DNA of 64,000 bases. Source: DATMER01 sp963844885 (GTDB lineage: Bacteria > Acidobacteriota > Thermoanaerobaculia > Multivoradales > UBA5704). The position numbers were made by a program, and so were the translations under genes. Numbering within the stretch: the first letter of the stretch is position 1; each line of letters opens with the position of its first letter. Of this stretch, positions 55,003 through 64,000 are shown piece after piece. The DNA is taken from contig CAWJQA010000010.1 in the NCBI GenBank assembly GCA_963844885.1, positions 372,001-436,000 on the forward strand. The letters are read 5' to 3'. Under the pieces are notes generated by a model. It ran no database searches. It had not been told where the DNA came from and saw only the letters and a program-made list of their open reading frames with translations.

Positions 55003-56277
55003 ATGGGCATGAGGTCGATACGCCTCTCGGCATGGCTCCTTGGTCTCTCGCTCGTGTTGCTGGGTTCCTTCGGCGCGGCCTTCCTGCTCGAGCGGCGAGG
55101 GCTCTTCCTCCCGGGCACGACCTCGGATGGCCATCACCTCATGGAAGCCTCCTGCGGTTCGTGCCACTCGCCCTTCGAAGGAGTGTCCAATGAACGGTGC
55201 TCCGCCTGCCATCGGGCCGAGCTCGCCCACGACACTCACCCTCCGTCGCTGTTCGACGACCCACGCTGGACCGCCGACCTGGAGAAGGTCAACGCCGTGT
55301 CCTGTGCGGCCTGCCATGCCGAGCACCATGCCGCCGAGGGCAGCGTCAGCGTCCGCCGCGACTTCTGCTTTACCTGCCACAGCGAGGTGACGCAGCGCGC
55401 GAGCCACCGGGGTCTCGCGCCGACGACTTGTGGTGATGCCGGCTGCCACAATTATCACGACGGCTCCGTGCTCAGAAAGGAGCACCTGCTTGCGCACCAG
55501 GGAGACCCCGACCTTCTTGACCGTCCGGCCGTCCTGGCCCGGGTGCTGCCGGCGGCCGGTCGCCCAGCTCCCGGGGCGGCGCATCTTCCAGCGGGCCTGG
55601 CGGCCCCCACCGGCCTGGTGGCCGCCTGGCGCCGGAGTGCCCATGCGGGCCTCGACGTCGGATGCGCCTCCTGCCATGAGCGTTCGGGCCGGCTCGTCCT
55701 GCGTCCTGGACGAGAATTCTGTCAAGGTTGCCACGCTTTCGAGGTCGATACCTTCCTGAGTGGCAAGCACGGGCTGCGCGCCCGGCTCGGCCTGCCTGCG
55801 CTCCGGCCGCGCGACGCCAGACTGCCCATGAAGCCGGAGGCGATGGCCGGTCCGCATCGGCTCGACTGTACCGCCTGCCACGATCCGCACAGTGTCGACA
55901 CCCGTCCGGCCGCAACCCGGGCCTGCCTGGGCTGCCACGACGACCGGCATTCGCGGAGCTTCGCGGTTTCCCCCCACGCGCGGATCGTGCCGGCGGGTGG
56001 CGGCCGGCCGGGCACGCAAGAGGTCACCTGCGCCACCTGCCACCTGCCGCGGGTGGAGGTCGAAGGACGCGGCGGCACGCGGGTGGCCGTGAACCACAAC
56101 AATTCCTTGACGCTCGCGCCGCCGGACCGCATGGCGGCCACGGTCTGCGGCTCTTGCCATGGCCTGGAGTTTTCGCTGGCCGCCCTCCTCGACCGGAGCC
56201 TGGTCGACAACAACTTTGCGGGTCGCCCGCGCGGGCGGTTGAAGTCGTTTGAAATGTTGGCTCTCTTGAAAAAATGA
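55003..56277 (+). CDS. Multiheme c-type cytochrome, eleven heme sites
   Basis: This 424-residue protein has an N-terminal membrane anchor or signal (LGLSLVLLGSFGAAFLL). Ten CxxCH motifs are visible (CGSCH, CSACH, CAACH, CFTCH, CASCH, CQGCH, CTACH, CLGCH, CATCH, CGSCH) plus one CGDAGCH with four residues between the Cys. Such cytochromes carry electrons in the periplasm or outer membrane. The stop overlaps the next gene (ATGA). It heads a three-gene electron-transfer operon. Confidence 0.88.
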   Translation: MGMRSIRLSAWLLGLSLVLLGSFGAAFLLERRGLFLPGTTSDGHHLMEASCGSCHSPFEGVSNERCSACHRAELAHDTHPPSLFDDPRWTADLEKVNAVSCAACHAEHHAAEGSVSVRRDFCFTCHSEVTQRASHRGLAPTTCGDAGCHNYHDGSVLRKEHLLAHQGDPDLLDRPAVLARVLPAAGRPAPGAAHLPAGLAAPTGLVAAWRRSAHAGLDVGCASCHERSGRLVLRPGREFCQGCHAFEVDTFLSGKHGLRARLGLPALRPRDARLPMKPEAMAGPHRLDCTACHDPHSVDTRPAATRACLGCHDDRHSRSFAVSPHARIVPAGGGRPGTQEVTCATCHLPRVEVEGRGGTRVAVNHNNSLTLAPPDRMAATVCGSCHGLEFSLAALLDRSLVDNNFAGRPRGRLKSFEMLALLKK

Positions 56278-56876
56278 AAGGTGCCTCTGACATGAACCGA
56301 AAGACAGCATGGATTGTCGGCTCCATCCTGAGCCTGCTGGGAGCGGTTGGCTGCCAGCGCACGGGCGGGAGCTCCACGGAAGAGGAGATGGTCTCGGCCC
56401 GGCTCGCGGCGGATTACATCCACACCGTCATCGAGGCCGACCGGGCGACGTACGCGACCCAGGTCGTGCAGCGCCTGCAGGACGAAGAGAAGGTTATTCA
56501 TGCAAGCGAGAATTTCAAGGAGGACAAAGCATTGCCCCTGCCTGCCCAGATGCTCAGGATGGGGGCTCAGCGTGTTTCCTCGGGCGGCGGGCTGCGCTAC
56601 TCGCTGATCAGCAAGTGGGCCATCAACAAGACGAACCTGCCGCGGACCGACTTCGAGCACCGCGGCCTCGAGGCGATCGTGGCACAGCCCGCTCAGCCCT
56701 TCACGGAGTATCAGGAGGTCAATGGCGTGCGCTATTTCATGGCTGTCTATCCCGATCTGGCGGTCTCATCGGCTTGTGTCAAGTGCCACAACCAGCACCC
56801 GGAATCGCCCCGCCACGACTTCCGCGAGGGAGACGTGATGGGCGGCGTCGTCATCTCCATTCCGCTCACAAAGTAG
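56274..56876 (+). CDS. Tll0287-like (DUF3365) heme lipoprotein
   Basis: This 200-residue protein has a lipoprotein signal (LSLLGAVGC) and a DUF3365-type sensor domain (TYATQVVQRLQDE, FTEYQEVNGVRYFMAVYPDL). A single heme site CVKCH follows, then the late GDVMGGVVISIPL strand. The ATG at 56274 overlaps the cytochrome stop; the Met at 56292 with AAAGG upstream is an alternative start. It is probably exported and receives or senses electrons or gases with the neighbouring cytochrome. Confidence 0.82.
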   Translation: MKGASDMNRKTAWIVGSILSLLGAVGCQRTGGSSTEEEMVSARLAADYIHTVIEADRATYATQVVQRLQDEEKVIHASENFKEDKALPLPAQMLRMGAQRVSSGGGLRYSLISKWAINKTNLPRTDFEHRGLEAIVAQPAQPFTEYQEVNGVRYFMAVYPDLAVSSACVKCHNQHPESPRHDFREGDVMGGVVISIPLTK

Positions 56877-56885
56877 AGTGCCGAC

Positions 56886-57416
56886 ATGAGGTGGGAGAAC
56901 CGCTGGACGACTCTCCAAGTGCTCCTGGCGATCGGGGTGCTGCTCGCGATACCTCACCTCTCGTCACTCCTGGGCAGGGAGCTGCTGCGCGGGACGGTGA
57001 CTCCGCTCGACGAGTTGCTCGGGATCCACCGTTACCGAGAGGTCACCGGCTATGTAGGCCTCGGCCTGGTCCTGGTAGCCCTGAGCATCTCGGTGCGGCC
57101 CGGCAAGGTGCGCCTGCCGTTTCCGCGCCGGAGCTCCCGTGCCGTTCACATCGTCGTCGGTCTGGTGCTGCTCCTGGTCATCCTGCTCCACACCGGCGGG
57201 AAGTGGGGAGCGCATCTCAACGGCCTGCTGCTGGCAAGCCTGCAGCTTTCCATCTTCATCGCCTTGACGGGCAAGCTCTTGGAGAATCGGCACATGGAGA
57301 AGGGCACCGGGGGGGCCGGCAAAGCGCGGGCCGTCTGGTTGCCGGCCCACCTGTTGGCGGTGGTGGCATTGCTGGTCTTCCTTGCCTTCCACATCTTCTC
57401 GGTGTACTACTTCTAG
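56886..57416 (+). CDS. Four-helix membrane protein, possible b-type cytochrome subunit
   Basis: This 176-residue protein has four hydrophobic helices (LQVLLAIGVLLAIPHL, YVGLGLVLVALSISV, HIVVGLVLLLVILLHTGG, LLAVVALLVFLAFHIFSVYY). His residues at the helix ends (HIV, LLHTGG, AHL, FHIF) could bind hemes, like the cytochrome b of redox membrane complexes. It begins nine bases after the heme lipoprotein gene, so it may link the multiheme cytochrome to the quinone pool. That is inference. Confidence 0.65.
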   Translation: MRWENRWTTLQVLLAIGVLLAIPHLSSLLGRELLRGTVTPLDELLGIHRYREVTGYVGLGLVLVALSISVRPGKVRLPFPRRSSRAVHIVVGLVLLLVILLHTGGKWGAHLNGLLLASLQLSIFIALTGKLLENRHMEKGTGGAGKARAVWLPAHLLAVVALLVFLAFHIFSVYYF

Positions 57417-57435
57417 CGGAGGAGGAGGGTGAGGC

Positions 57436-57858
57436 ATGATCCCGATCAACGACGAGCTGGCGATTCCGGACGAGGAGGTGTCCTTTGCGACCTCTCGCAG
57501 CGGCGGGCCCGGCGGGCAGAACGTGAACAAGCTGGAGACCCGCGTGACCGTCCGGTTCGACGTGAACGGCTCGCCGTCCCTGAGCGAGGAGCAGAGGGAG
57601 CGCCTGCGGGAGCGGCTCGCGACCCGGATCACCCGGGCGGGCGTCTTCCACGTGACCTCCCAGAAGCACCGCACGCAGGCCGAGAACAAGGAGGCCGCCG
57701 TCGCCCGCTTCGCCGAGCTGATGGCCGAGGCCTTGCGCGAGGAGGCGCCGCGCAAGCCGACCCGCGTCCCCAAAGCCGCGAAGCGCCGGCGGCTGGACGA
57801 GAAGCGGCGCCAGAGCCAGCGCAAGCGTGACCGCTCGGCGGGCATCCCCTCGGATTGA
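57436..57858 (+). CDS. arfB: Alternative ribosome-rescue factor / peptidyl-tRNA hydrolase ArfB
   Basis: This 140-residue protein contains the release-factor GGQ loop (SGGPGGQNVNKLETRVTVRF) and a C-terminal basic tail (KRRRLDEKRRQSQRKRDRSA) that enters the mRNA channel. It hydrolyses peptidyl-tRNA on stalled ribosomes. Length and composition match YaeJ/ArfB. The start is the ATG at 57436 with GAGGAGGAGGGTG upstream. Confidence 0.92.
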   Translation: MIPINDELAIPDEEVSFATSRSGGPGGQNVNKLETRVTVRFDVNGSPSLSEEQRERLRERLATRITRAGVFHVTSQKHRTQAENKEAAVARFAELMAEALREEAPRKPTRVPKAAKRRRLDEKRRQSQRKRDRSAGIPSD

Positions 57859-57881
57859 TGTAGGATGCGGGAGGGGGTGGG

Positions 57882-58547
57882 GTGACCATGGAAGCCTTCC
57901 AGCGTTTCTTCCGCGATAAGGATCTCGAATCCATCCGGGCCGCCGTCGCCGAGGCCGAAGGCAAGACCTCGGGCGAGATCGTCCCCTACGTGGTCGCCGC
58001 GAGCGATGGCTATTCCAACTCTGTCTGGAAGGGGACCGCTCTCGGCGCCATCGCCGGGCCTCTCGCGGCCGAGGCGCTCTACCTGCTCGGACGGTTCTGG
58101 GGCGGCACCACACCACTCTGGATCGCTCTGCCCGCCGCGGCCGGCGGCGCCGTCGGGTTCCTCCTCGCCACGTTCGTCCCCGCGGTCAAGCGCTGGCTTG
58201 CCGGCGGCGATCTCCTGGACCTGCGCACGCGGCAGCGCGCCCAGCGGGCTTTCCTGGAGGAGGAGGTCTTCCGCACCCGCGACCGGACCGGCATCCTTCT
58301 CTTCCTCTCGCTCTTCGAGCACCGGGTGGTGGTGCTGGGCGACTCCGGGATCAACCGGCAGGTCGAGCAGCGCCATTGGGACGGCATCATCCAGAGCGTC
58401 GTGGCCGGCATCCGCGCCGGACGGCCGGGCGAGGCCCTGATCCTGGCGATCCGCCAATGCGGAGAGCTTCTCGAACGCTTCGGCGTAGCCCAGCAACCCG
58501 GCGACACGAACGAGCTTGCCGACGACCTCCGGCGGGGAGACCGCTGA
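57882..58547 (+). CDS. TPM-domain membrane protein
   Basis: This 221-residue protein has an N-terminal segment (IRAAVAEAEGKTSGEIVPYV) that begins a TPM/DUF477-like domain, two hydrophobic segments (ALGAIAGPLAAEALYLLG and PLWIALPAAAGGAVGFLLAT) and the GILLFLSLFEHRVVVLGD strand. It starts at a GTG at 57882, or at the ATG six bases later. It overlaps the next TPM gene (TGATG). Family role is uncertain, perhaps phosphatase-like or membrane quality control. Confidence 0.75.
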   Translation: MTMEAFQRFFRDKDLESIRAAVAEAEGKTSGEIVPYVVAASDGYSNSVWKGTALGAIAGPLAAEALYLLGRFWGGTTPLWIALPAAAGGAVGFLLATFVPAVKRWLAGGDLLDLRTRQRAQRAFLEEEVFRTRDRTGILLFLSLFEHRVVVLGDSGINRQVEQRHWDGIIQSVVAGIRAGRPGEALILAIRQCGELLERFGVAQQPGDTNELADDLRRGDR

Positions 58548-59231
58548 TGTTCCCGATCTTCCCGATCTTCCCGAGGCTCCGCCGCGTGCCGAGGCTTCTG
58601 GTCTGCCTTCTCGCCCTGGCGGTCCCCCTCGCCGCCGAGCTGGCCGTGCCGTTCCTCTCGGGCCGCGTGAACGACAACGCGAACATGATTCCGGCCGACG
58701 CGAAGTTGAGGATCGAGCAGAAGCTCGCCGCGTTCGAGCAGCAGACCGGAGCCCAGGTCGCGGTGCTGACCATTCCGAGCCTGGAAGGGGAGCCGGTCGA
58801 GGATTTCTCGCTGCGCGTGGTCGAAGCCTGGAAGCTCGGCAAGAAGGGGAAGGACAACGGCGTTCTCTTCCTCATCTCCAAGCAGGACCGGAGGATGCGG
58901 ATCGAGGTCGGCTACGGCCTGGAGGGCGACCTCACCGATCTGGAGAGCGGCCGTATTCTCTCCGACGTAGTCGCCCCGTATTTCCGCAATGGTGACTTCG
59001 GCGGTGGCATCGAGCACGGGGTGGACGCCATCCTCGCCTCTCTCCAGGGCCAGGAGGTCACGCCTGCCGACGTCGGTAGCCAGGAGGAGAGGGCGCCCGG
59101 CGAGAAGGCGCTCACCGGCATCATCTTCGCGCTCGTGATCGGCGTTTTCTCGCTGGCGGCACTCTCCTCCCGTGGTCTCATGAGCTGGCTCCTGTATTTC
59201 TTCATGATGCCGTTCTTCTCGGCCTTCGGCA
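58547..59231 (+). CDS. Secreted TPM-domain protein, truncated at the junction
   Basis: The protein begins with a signal peptide (LLVCLLALAVPLAA). A TPM domain follows: GRVNDNANMIP, AQVAVLTIPSLEGE, DFSLRVVEAWKLGKKGKDNG and EVGYGLEGDLTDL. A membrane segment (LLYFFMMPFFSAFG) precedes the break. From 59232 the frame reads into AT-rich foreign DNA, so the Gly-rich tail normally found in this family is missing. This is an artefact of the junction rather than a natural truncation. Confidence 0.85.
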
Positions 59232-59240
59232 TTAAAATAA
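59222..59240. other. Chimeric junction: bacterial to AT-rich eukaryotic sequence
   Basis: GC-rich coding sequence ends at about 59231 (CGGCCTTCGGC) and AT-rich DNA begins at once (ATTAAAATAAATGG). Composition, codon use and gene type all change at this point, with no transposon end or repeat. An assembly or read-level chimera is the simplest reading. Confidence 0.75.
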
Positions 59241-59591
59241 ATGGAAAAGTGTGGCAGATAATCATAAACAAGTGCTATCAGCTACGGGAAGCTAGAACGC
59301 ATTCAACTATGGCCAATTTGTATTCGAATATAAAACGTTGGTATATATAATTTCGAGAAATTCATAGTAATTAAGTGCGAATTCGACAGTATGAATGCAT
59401 ATTTTTGACATCAATCGCAGGATTTTACGTATTCATGATCGAATTTATAAGATTGAGCATCGCATTTTCATGATTCATTGGCAGTTCATTATCATCCACT
59501 ACCAGTTAACAAAAGTCAGTCAAAGTAAAATTCTAAAATCAAAATCAACCAAAATGCATGAGTTTTATTAGGCTAATTTATTTTCTTATAC

Positions 59592-61115
59592 CTGCCCAGT
59601 CTTGAAACCATGCATGTGCCATAATATCCCCCATACCAGACCTACCTAGTCTAACATCAGCATCAGTCACTAATGCCAGTAAAAAGTCAAGACACAGTGA
59701 GCTAACTACAGAGGCAGCCTCTCTAGGTACCTCTAAAAACCTTCTCCAATTTAAGATCTTTCGGCAAGTTGTTACCGGATCATCAGCATAGAAAGGGGTA
59801 TATCCGACTAGACATTCGCAACATGATAACCCCGAGGCTCCACCAGTCACATTCTTTACCATACCCTACATTAGAAAAAATTTGCATCATATCATAGATG
59901 GCAGTCTCAACAAAATCATCAAAGCACTGTACAGATGAAAAAAATATGCAATCAAATAAACAAATTTTAACAGTAAAGAGTAAAAATTGATTGGTGGAGC
60001 TCTAATTTACCTTTTGTCAATCAACCAGAACACTGGCAATCAATACATATATACTGACTACCGATATCAATCATACACAATTTTACCAGAAATAAAATTT
60101 TCAATCAAGAACTATTATTTCATGTGAAAATTTCCATTTCTTAAATCGATCATCAGGGTATGATCGTTCATCGAGAATAATGTAGATGGAATGAATTCAA
60201 TGTCCAAAATTCAAAATTCGGATTGAAAGTATGGGTAACAATATTGGCTTCCAGCTGTATTTCAAATGATCTCATGTATATTAGAATTAGATCACAATAT
60301 TTGTAAATATTGATTGAAAGAGATGTAGATATATATGGAAGAAGAAAAATTAAACCTTTTTGAAGTAATACTTCCGGAGCAATATAATCTGGAGTGCCAA
60401 CAGTGGAATACACCAAGGCTCGGTCTCGATGCGTGGGGGGAGGAGGGGTATTTCCCTTGGCCCAGATACCCTTTCCCTGTATAGCCGAACTAGCTCCTTC
60501 AGGGGTTTTTGCCTCCTTAGCACCCATTCCAGGCTCTTCAATCTCCATTCCATGCTTATTCACATCAAACACATTCAACATTGGATCTTTATCAATGCGA
60601 GTGCATAAACCGAGATCAGTGAGCTTGACATGACCAAACCAGTCGATTAGAATATTATCCGGTTTAAGATTTCGATGAATGTAACCAATAGTATGCACGT
60701 GGGCAATTGCCATTGCAGTTTCTGCCATATACAGCCTAGTAGCCGCTTCAGTAGATGTGTCATGTTTCATTAATAAGCCCATCAAATCACCACCCTGGCA
60801 AGTACTCCATTACCATATACAGATTTATATCGTCTTGAAAGTGAATACTGCAAACCTACAATCCAAGGATTATCAGCTTCTGCCATTACATCACGTTCAG
60901 CTTTTACGTGATTAATTTGATTTTTTAAGATCATGTGTTCTTTTAACATAGCTTTGACAGCAAATATTTCCCTGGTGTCACGCTTCCTGACTAATCGGAC
61001 TTCACCAAATGCACCTCTGCCAATAATGGCCAAAGGTTCAAAGTCTGACTTTAGCATTCTGCGTCGTCTTTGCCGAATGCTCGACAAGCAATTTTGCCAA
61101 ACTTGCTTACGAAAT
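59592..61115 (-). CDS. Eukaryotic NDR/LATS-type AGC kinase, partial, two exons
   Basis: Exon A (61115-60356) begins after a splice acceptor and reads QNCLSSIRQRRRRMLKSDFE, IIGRGAFGEVRLVRKRD, then YIHRNLKPDNILIDWFGHVK (HRN where HRD is usual), and YSTVGTPDYIAPEVLLQK. Exon B (59865-59592) continues with GYGKECDWWSLGVIM, CLVGYTPFYADDPVTTCRKI and LVTDADVRLGRSGMGDIMAH. A GT...AG intron lies between (donor G|GTTTAA, acceptor ATGTAG|GG), and exon B ends at G|GTATAAG. A few single-base frame breaks are present near 60830 and 60790. NDR kinases control cell shape and growth in eukaryotes, so this cannot belong to the bacterium. Confidence 0.82.
59866..60355 (-). other. Spliceosomal intron of the NDR kinase gene
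   Basis: The 490-base AT-rich stretch interrupts the kinase between QK and GYGKE with GT and AG ends, and contains stops in every frame. Removing it joins the codons exactly. Confidence 0.7.
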
Positions 61116-62011
61116 CTACAGTAACAATAATTTCAAATAAATCGAAGAAAATGAGCACATTCAATTTAAAATAGGTGTACAAAAGCTGTATGTTCATTGT
61201 AAATACACTGTATACTGTCAATAAATATAGAGAATACATCAGTTAATTCCTACATATATATATCAGTTAGATTTTTATCGAATATACATATTTAATTATC
61301 ATGTAAACCTCTTGAAATTTCCTATAAACTGCTAAAATGATGCAATTTTGGTTCAAATTTTTAGGAATATTGATAGCTCTATTAACATTCATATAATATA
61401 CTACTAAATATTTAAAATTTAAGGCATGAAAAATGACAGAATATTTACGTACATTTAAATTGGAATTCAGTCTCAAACTTTAAATTAAGAAAATAGAAGA
61501 TCAGATTTTACGAACATCCGGATTATGAATACATAATTTAATAGAAGACTGCCATGTTATTTTTTCCCTATTCTAGGCAGTGAAATAACCTTCAGCACTA
61601 TATATCAACCCAATTTCCTTCAAGTTCGAGGAAAATAGAAAATCTAATTGAATATAATTTATAAGACAACTTTTTCATTAGACTTTTTTTAAAGATTATG
61701 ATCCATTCATAAAATAATTTGAGATAGGTAATCTCTCAAATGTTTAACAATGATTTATCATCGACTGAGGAAAAGATAGGCTTTAATATATCGAAATGAA
61801 CTTTTCATAACCTTCTATGCATGTAGATGTTGGACATAGAATGGACATAAATGTGTATCATATGTTTCAAATGTCAATATTCAGGTTATTGAATTACTAA
61901 ATCATTTGGAAATCAAGGAAATATTTCAAAGAATAAAAATTCAAGAAGAAAGTTGAAGATGATATATAGACTGTTGAAAGCAATGCTGAACGAAGTGAGT
62001 AAAACGTATTG
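61116..62011. other. AT-rich stretch without recognisable genes
   Basis: Very AT-rich, with stops in all frames and no bacterial gene signals. It is probably an intron or the upstream flank of the kinase gene. I see no further exon. A second unmarked junction to bacterial DNA must lie between about 61900 and 62020. Confidence 0.5.
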
Positions 62012-62212
62012 CTATATGACCGAAACAAGCCAGCCTGATTGGAAATCGTTTATGCCAAGGTCCTTCTGAATATATGAGAACATGGAATTGACAACGATTC
62101 CGTCTGCATAATCAAAAAGATATAGGAGGAACAGCAGAATGAACACATAATTGGAGTAGCTCCTGGTAAAGAGATACCCCGGTGGGATTGTCTTGCTTTT
62201 CATTGATTTCAC
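62012..62212 (-). pseudogene. N-terminal fragment of an MFS transporter
   Basis: The 66-residue frame reads SNYVFILLFLLYLFDYADGI and SYIQKDLGINDFQSGWLVSV, the first membrane helix and first loop of a bacterial MFS transporter. It then runs into unrelated AT-rich DNA. The remainder of the gene is missing, so it marks another junction. Confidence 0.6.
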
Positions 62213-62301
62213 TTGTTGGAGTTTACATTCATGGGTTTACTGGGACCTAAAGTAATGCTCATTTTTTTTAAATTGCGTCGGGTTTTACTAAAGTCATTAA
62301 C

Positions 62302-62795
62302 ATGAAAAGACGCCATTCTTAACATTATGATAGCTGCGCTGCTTACCTCAGTGGCCGGCTGCGGAGAGACCGAAAAGGCTGACCTGGCCGTTGTCAATGC
62401 CAGGAGTCTTTCACCGCAGACAGTGCTCAGGCGCCTTATGCCGCGGCTACTGGCCGTAGGGGAAATGGCATGATTTTGGCGGTCGGAGAGGTAATATGTG
62501 CATTGAGCAAGTACATTGACCGCTGACGACTGACGAGTGTAATCGACGCAGGATGGAAGAACGTGTTATCCCCGGCTTCAACGACGCTCATGCCCATTTC
62601 GGGCCCGTTGACCCGGACTATCATTGAACTCAGGTATGTCACTGATCCGGCAGTCATCACGAATAAGGTGAAGGAACAGGTTGCGACGGAGCGAAAAGGG
62701 GCAGCTCATTTTCGGTGGCCACTGGGAGCATGAGATGTTCACCACCCGTGAATGGCCTTCAAAAGAGCTCATTGACGGCGTCTCACCCATACTGC
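62302..62795 (+). pseudogene. Amidohydrolase (YtcJ-like) lipoprotein N-terminal fragment, frameshifted
   Basis: Read across several frames the segment gives AALLTSVAGCGETEKADLAV (lipoprotein signal), a restored VFTADSAQAPYAAA, VIPGFNDAHAHFGPVDPDYH with the metal-binding HxH, HELRYVTDPAVITNKVKEQV and LIFGGHWEHEMFTTREWPSK. This is the order of the N-terminal third of YtcJ-type amidohydrolases. It needs several one-base corrections, both insertions and losses, and stops matching after about 62793. It is divergent from the MFS fragment and probably derives from the same unrelated genome. Confidence 0.6.
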
Positions 62796-62904
62796 GACGA
62801 AATGCGCGCAAACTACTTTCCTCGTCACTCGACTTCTCCAATCGTCGCCCATAGATCGTCGGCCCCTCGACGACTAGGATGATTTGAATCATGATAAGAG
62901 TAGA

Positions 62905-63950
62905 GGGGACGAGTGGCTATCAAGCTATGAGCGAATGATGATTCTAGGACGTTCCGTCGATTTTACAGAATTTTTCGAATGTCGATTACCCGAACACCTA
63001 CCGAGAATTCGTGGGCATGTTTCCTGATGTTCAGGCGTGTACGGCCTATTTGACGCGGATACGCTGGCCGGAAGGGTTCATCTGCCCATCCTGCGGAGTG
63101 GTTTCTACCCCGTGGAATCAAAGCCGTCACCGCCTTGTATGTCCAGCCTGCCGCCAACAGACCACGGTCACTGCGGCTACGATCTTCGACAAAACGCGAA
63201 CCCCACTGACGACTTGGTTTGAGGCTGCCTGGCATGTGACGACGGCCAAGAATGGCATGTCGGCTAAAACCCTGGAGCGCACACTGGGCGCCCGTTATCG
63301 TGTGGCATGGACGATGTTGCAGCGTTTTCGAGTGGCGATGGTGAACGCCGAACGCAAACCGTTGTCGGGCGAGGTCGAAGTGGATGAAACACTGGTGGGT
63401 GGCGTACAAAAGGGCGGCAAACGTGGCCGTGGCGTGGGCAAAAGCGTGGTGGTGATTGCCGTAGAGATCAAACAACCCAAAGGGTTCGGCCGGGTGCGGA
63501 TGCGCCATGTTCCAGACGCTTCCAGCGCCAGTTTGCTGCCGTTCGTCCGTGATGTCGTGGCTCCGGGCGCGGTGGTGCACACGGATGGCTGGAACGGTTA
63601 CAACGGCCTGCCGGAATACGGATATACAAGAAAGGCAACCGTGCTGTCCTCCTCCGGCGATCCCGCGCACGTCTCCATGCCGGGGGTCCATCGAGTCGCC
63701 AGCTTGTTGAAAAGGTGGATTCTCGGAACTCATCAGGGGTGCGTTGTTCCGGCCCATCTTCAATCCTATCTGGAGGAGTTTACATTTCGGTTTAACCGCC
63801 GCACTTCCCGGAGCCGCGGCCTCATTTTCCGAAGGCTTCTCGAACAAGCGGTTGTTACGAAGACCGTCACTGATGCTGATGTCACAGATGGGTACGACTG
63901 GTTGAGCCATTGTGCGTCGCCTGTGAGGAGGAACTAACCGACTACCCCCC
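62905..63950 (+). mobile_element. IS1595-family insertion sequence
   Basis: The right end is clear: CTAACCGACTACCCCC just after the transposase stop, whose inverted form GGGGGTAGTCGGTTAG is typical of IS1595/ISXO2 ends. The left end is tentatively the imperfect match GGGGACGAGTGGCTA at about 62905-62921. The length of about 1.05 kb fits the family. I could not define a target-site duplication. Confidence 0.65.
63011..63937 (+). CDS. IS1595-family (ISXO2-like) transposase
   Basis: This 308-residue protein has an N-terminal zinc ribbon (FICPSCG and LVCPACRQQT), then the DDE-type catalytic core: VEVDETLVGG, VVHTDGWNGYN and VHRVASLLKRWILGTHQG, followed by FTFRFNRRTSRSRG. The family moves by cut-and-paste. 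The GTG at 63011 is the marked start, but homology (NVDYPNTYREF) extends upstream in frame, so the true start may lie a little earlier or the 5' end may carry an error. The gene appears otherwise complete. Confidence 0.9.
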   Translation: MGMFPDVQACTAYLTRIRWPEGFICPSCGVVSTPWNQSRHRLVCPACRQQTTVTAATIFDKTRTPLTTWFEAAWHVTTAKNGMSAKTLERTLGARYRVAWTMLQRFRVAMVNAERKPLSGEVEVDETLVGGVQKGGKRGRGVGKSVVVIAVEIKQPKGFGRVRMRHVPDASSASLLPFVRDVVAPGAVVHTDGWNGYNGLPEYGYTRKATVLSSSGDPAHVSMPGVHRVASLLKRWILGTHQGCVVPAHLQSYLEEFTFRFNRRTSRSRGLIFRRLLEQAVVTKTVTDADVTDGYDWLSHCASPVRRN

Positions 63951-64000
63951 TATAGGCGATTTTCATGGTGTAAACTTGATCGGGCTTAATTCAATTCCGA

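Noticed and set aside
59592..61115. Bacterial Hanks-type kinase or horizontally captured kinase
   Set aside because: It has a GT-AG intron, a second donor site and NDR-specific sequence in AT-rich DNA, so it is eukaryotic and present through a chimeric join.

Overview
The window is high-GC bacterial chromosome from position 1 to about 59231. It then switches abruptly to foreign DNA: an AT-rich eukaryotic stretch with an intron-bearing NDR-type kinase gene, small broken bacterial fragments, and an IS1595-like insertion sequence. The main part looks like an Acidobacteriota genome. This is inferred from an ADOP-type duplicated orphan permease, multiheme cytochromes with TPR tails, and a high-GC style with rare TTG/GTG starts and leaderless genes; no rRNA or marker gene is present to prove it.

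Region by region. Positions 1-13.5 kb hold housekeeping and accessory genes: a PLD-like protein, a multiheme cytochrome, an ATP-dependent RNA ligase, hemE, an FHA/AAA+/Fis regulator, a nicotinamidase plus nicotinate phosphoribosyltransferase salvage pair, and a duplicated M42 peptidase. From 13.6 to 21.1 kb lie hutU, an NtrY-like sensor kinase and a DEAD-box helicase, all riddled with single-base frameshifts. In hutU I can place about ten, and every one is an insertion, so a local sequence-quality problem is more likely than biology. From 21.2 to 31.1 kb are a secreted Pro-rich protein, a 12-copy 21-bp repeat array, a LysM lytic transglycosylase, a DUF433/DUF5615 toxin-antitoxin pair, and an NYN-LOTUS / lipoprotein / DUF2750 / acyltransferase / DEAD-helicase operon joined by 4-bp overlaps.

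The most interesting part runs from about 31.3 to 52.3 kb and looks like an undescribed peptide natural-product (RiPP) locus. A 51-residue ORF (49021-49176, minus) is almost entirely two 22-residue repeats ending VATVVGVVGTPK; the two copies differ at nine bases, eight of them synonymous. The same 22-residue element, 14 of 22 identical, is fused to the C-terminus of a SnoaL/NTF2-like protein (37625-38095), and a second SnoaL-like protein ends in a shortened VEDIA version. Downstream of the short ORF on the same strand run an alkaline-phosphatase-superfamily protein, a SPASM radical SAM enzyme, a B12-type radical SAM enzyme, a TldD/TldE protease pair and a possible BtrH-like protein. Divergently transcribed are an MFS exporter, a protein-kinase-fold protein without key catalytic residues, a 30-residue Trp/Cys-containing ORF, and an S-adenosylmethionine-decarboxylase-like protein. 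An adenylation-PCP-thioester-reductase protein and a second phosphatase-superfamily protein lie on the far side. The proposed flow is radical SAM modification of the VGTPK-type cores, leader removal by TldD/E, and export by the MFS protein; that is inference from gene content.

From 52.3 to 59.2 kb come the ADOP permease, a small electron-transfer operon (11-heme-site cytochrome, Tll0287-like heme lipoprotein, membrane protein), arfB, and two TPM-domain genes, the second cut off by the chimeric junction.
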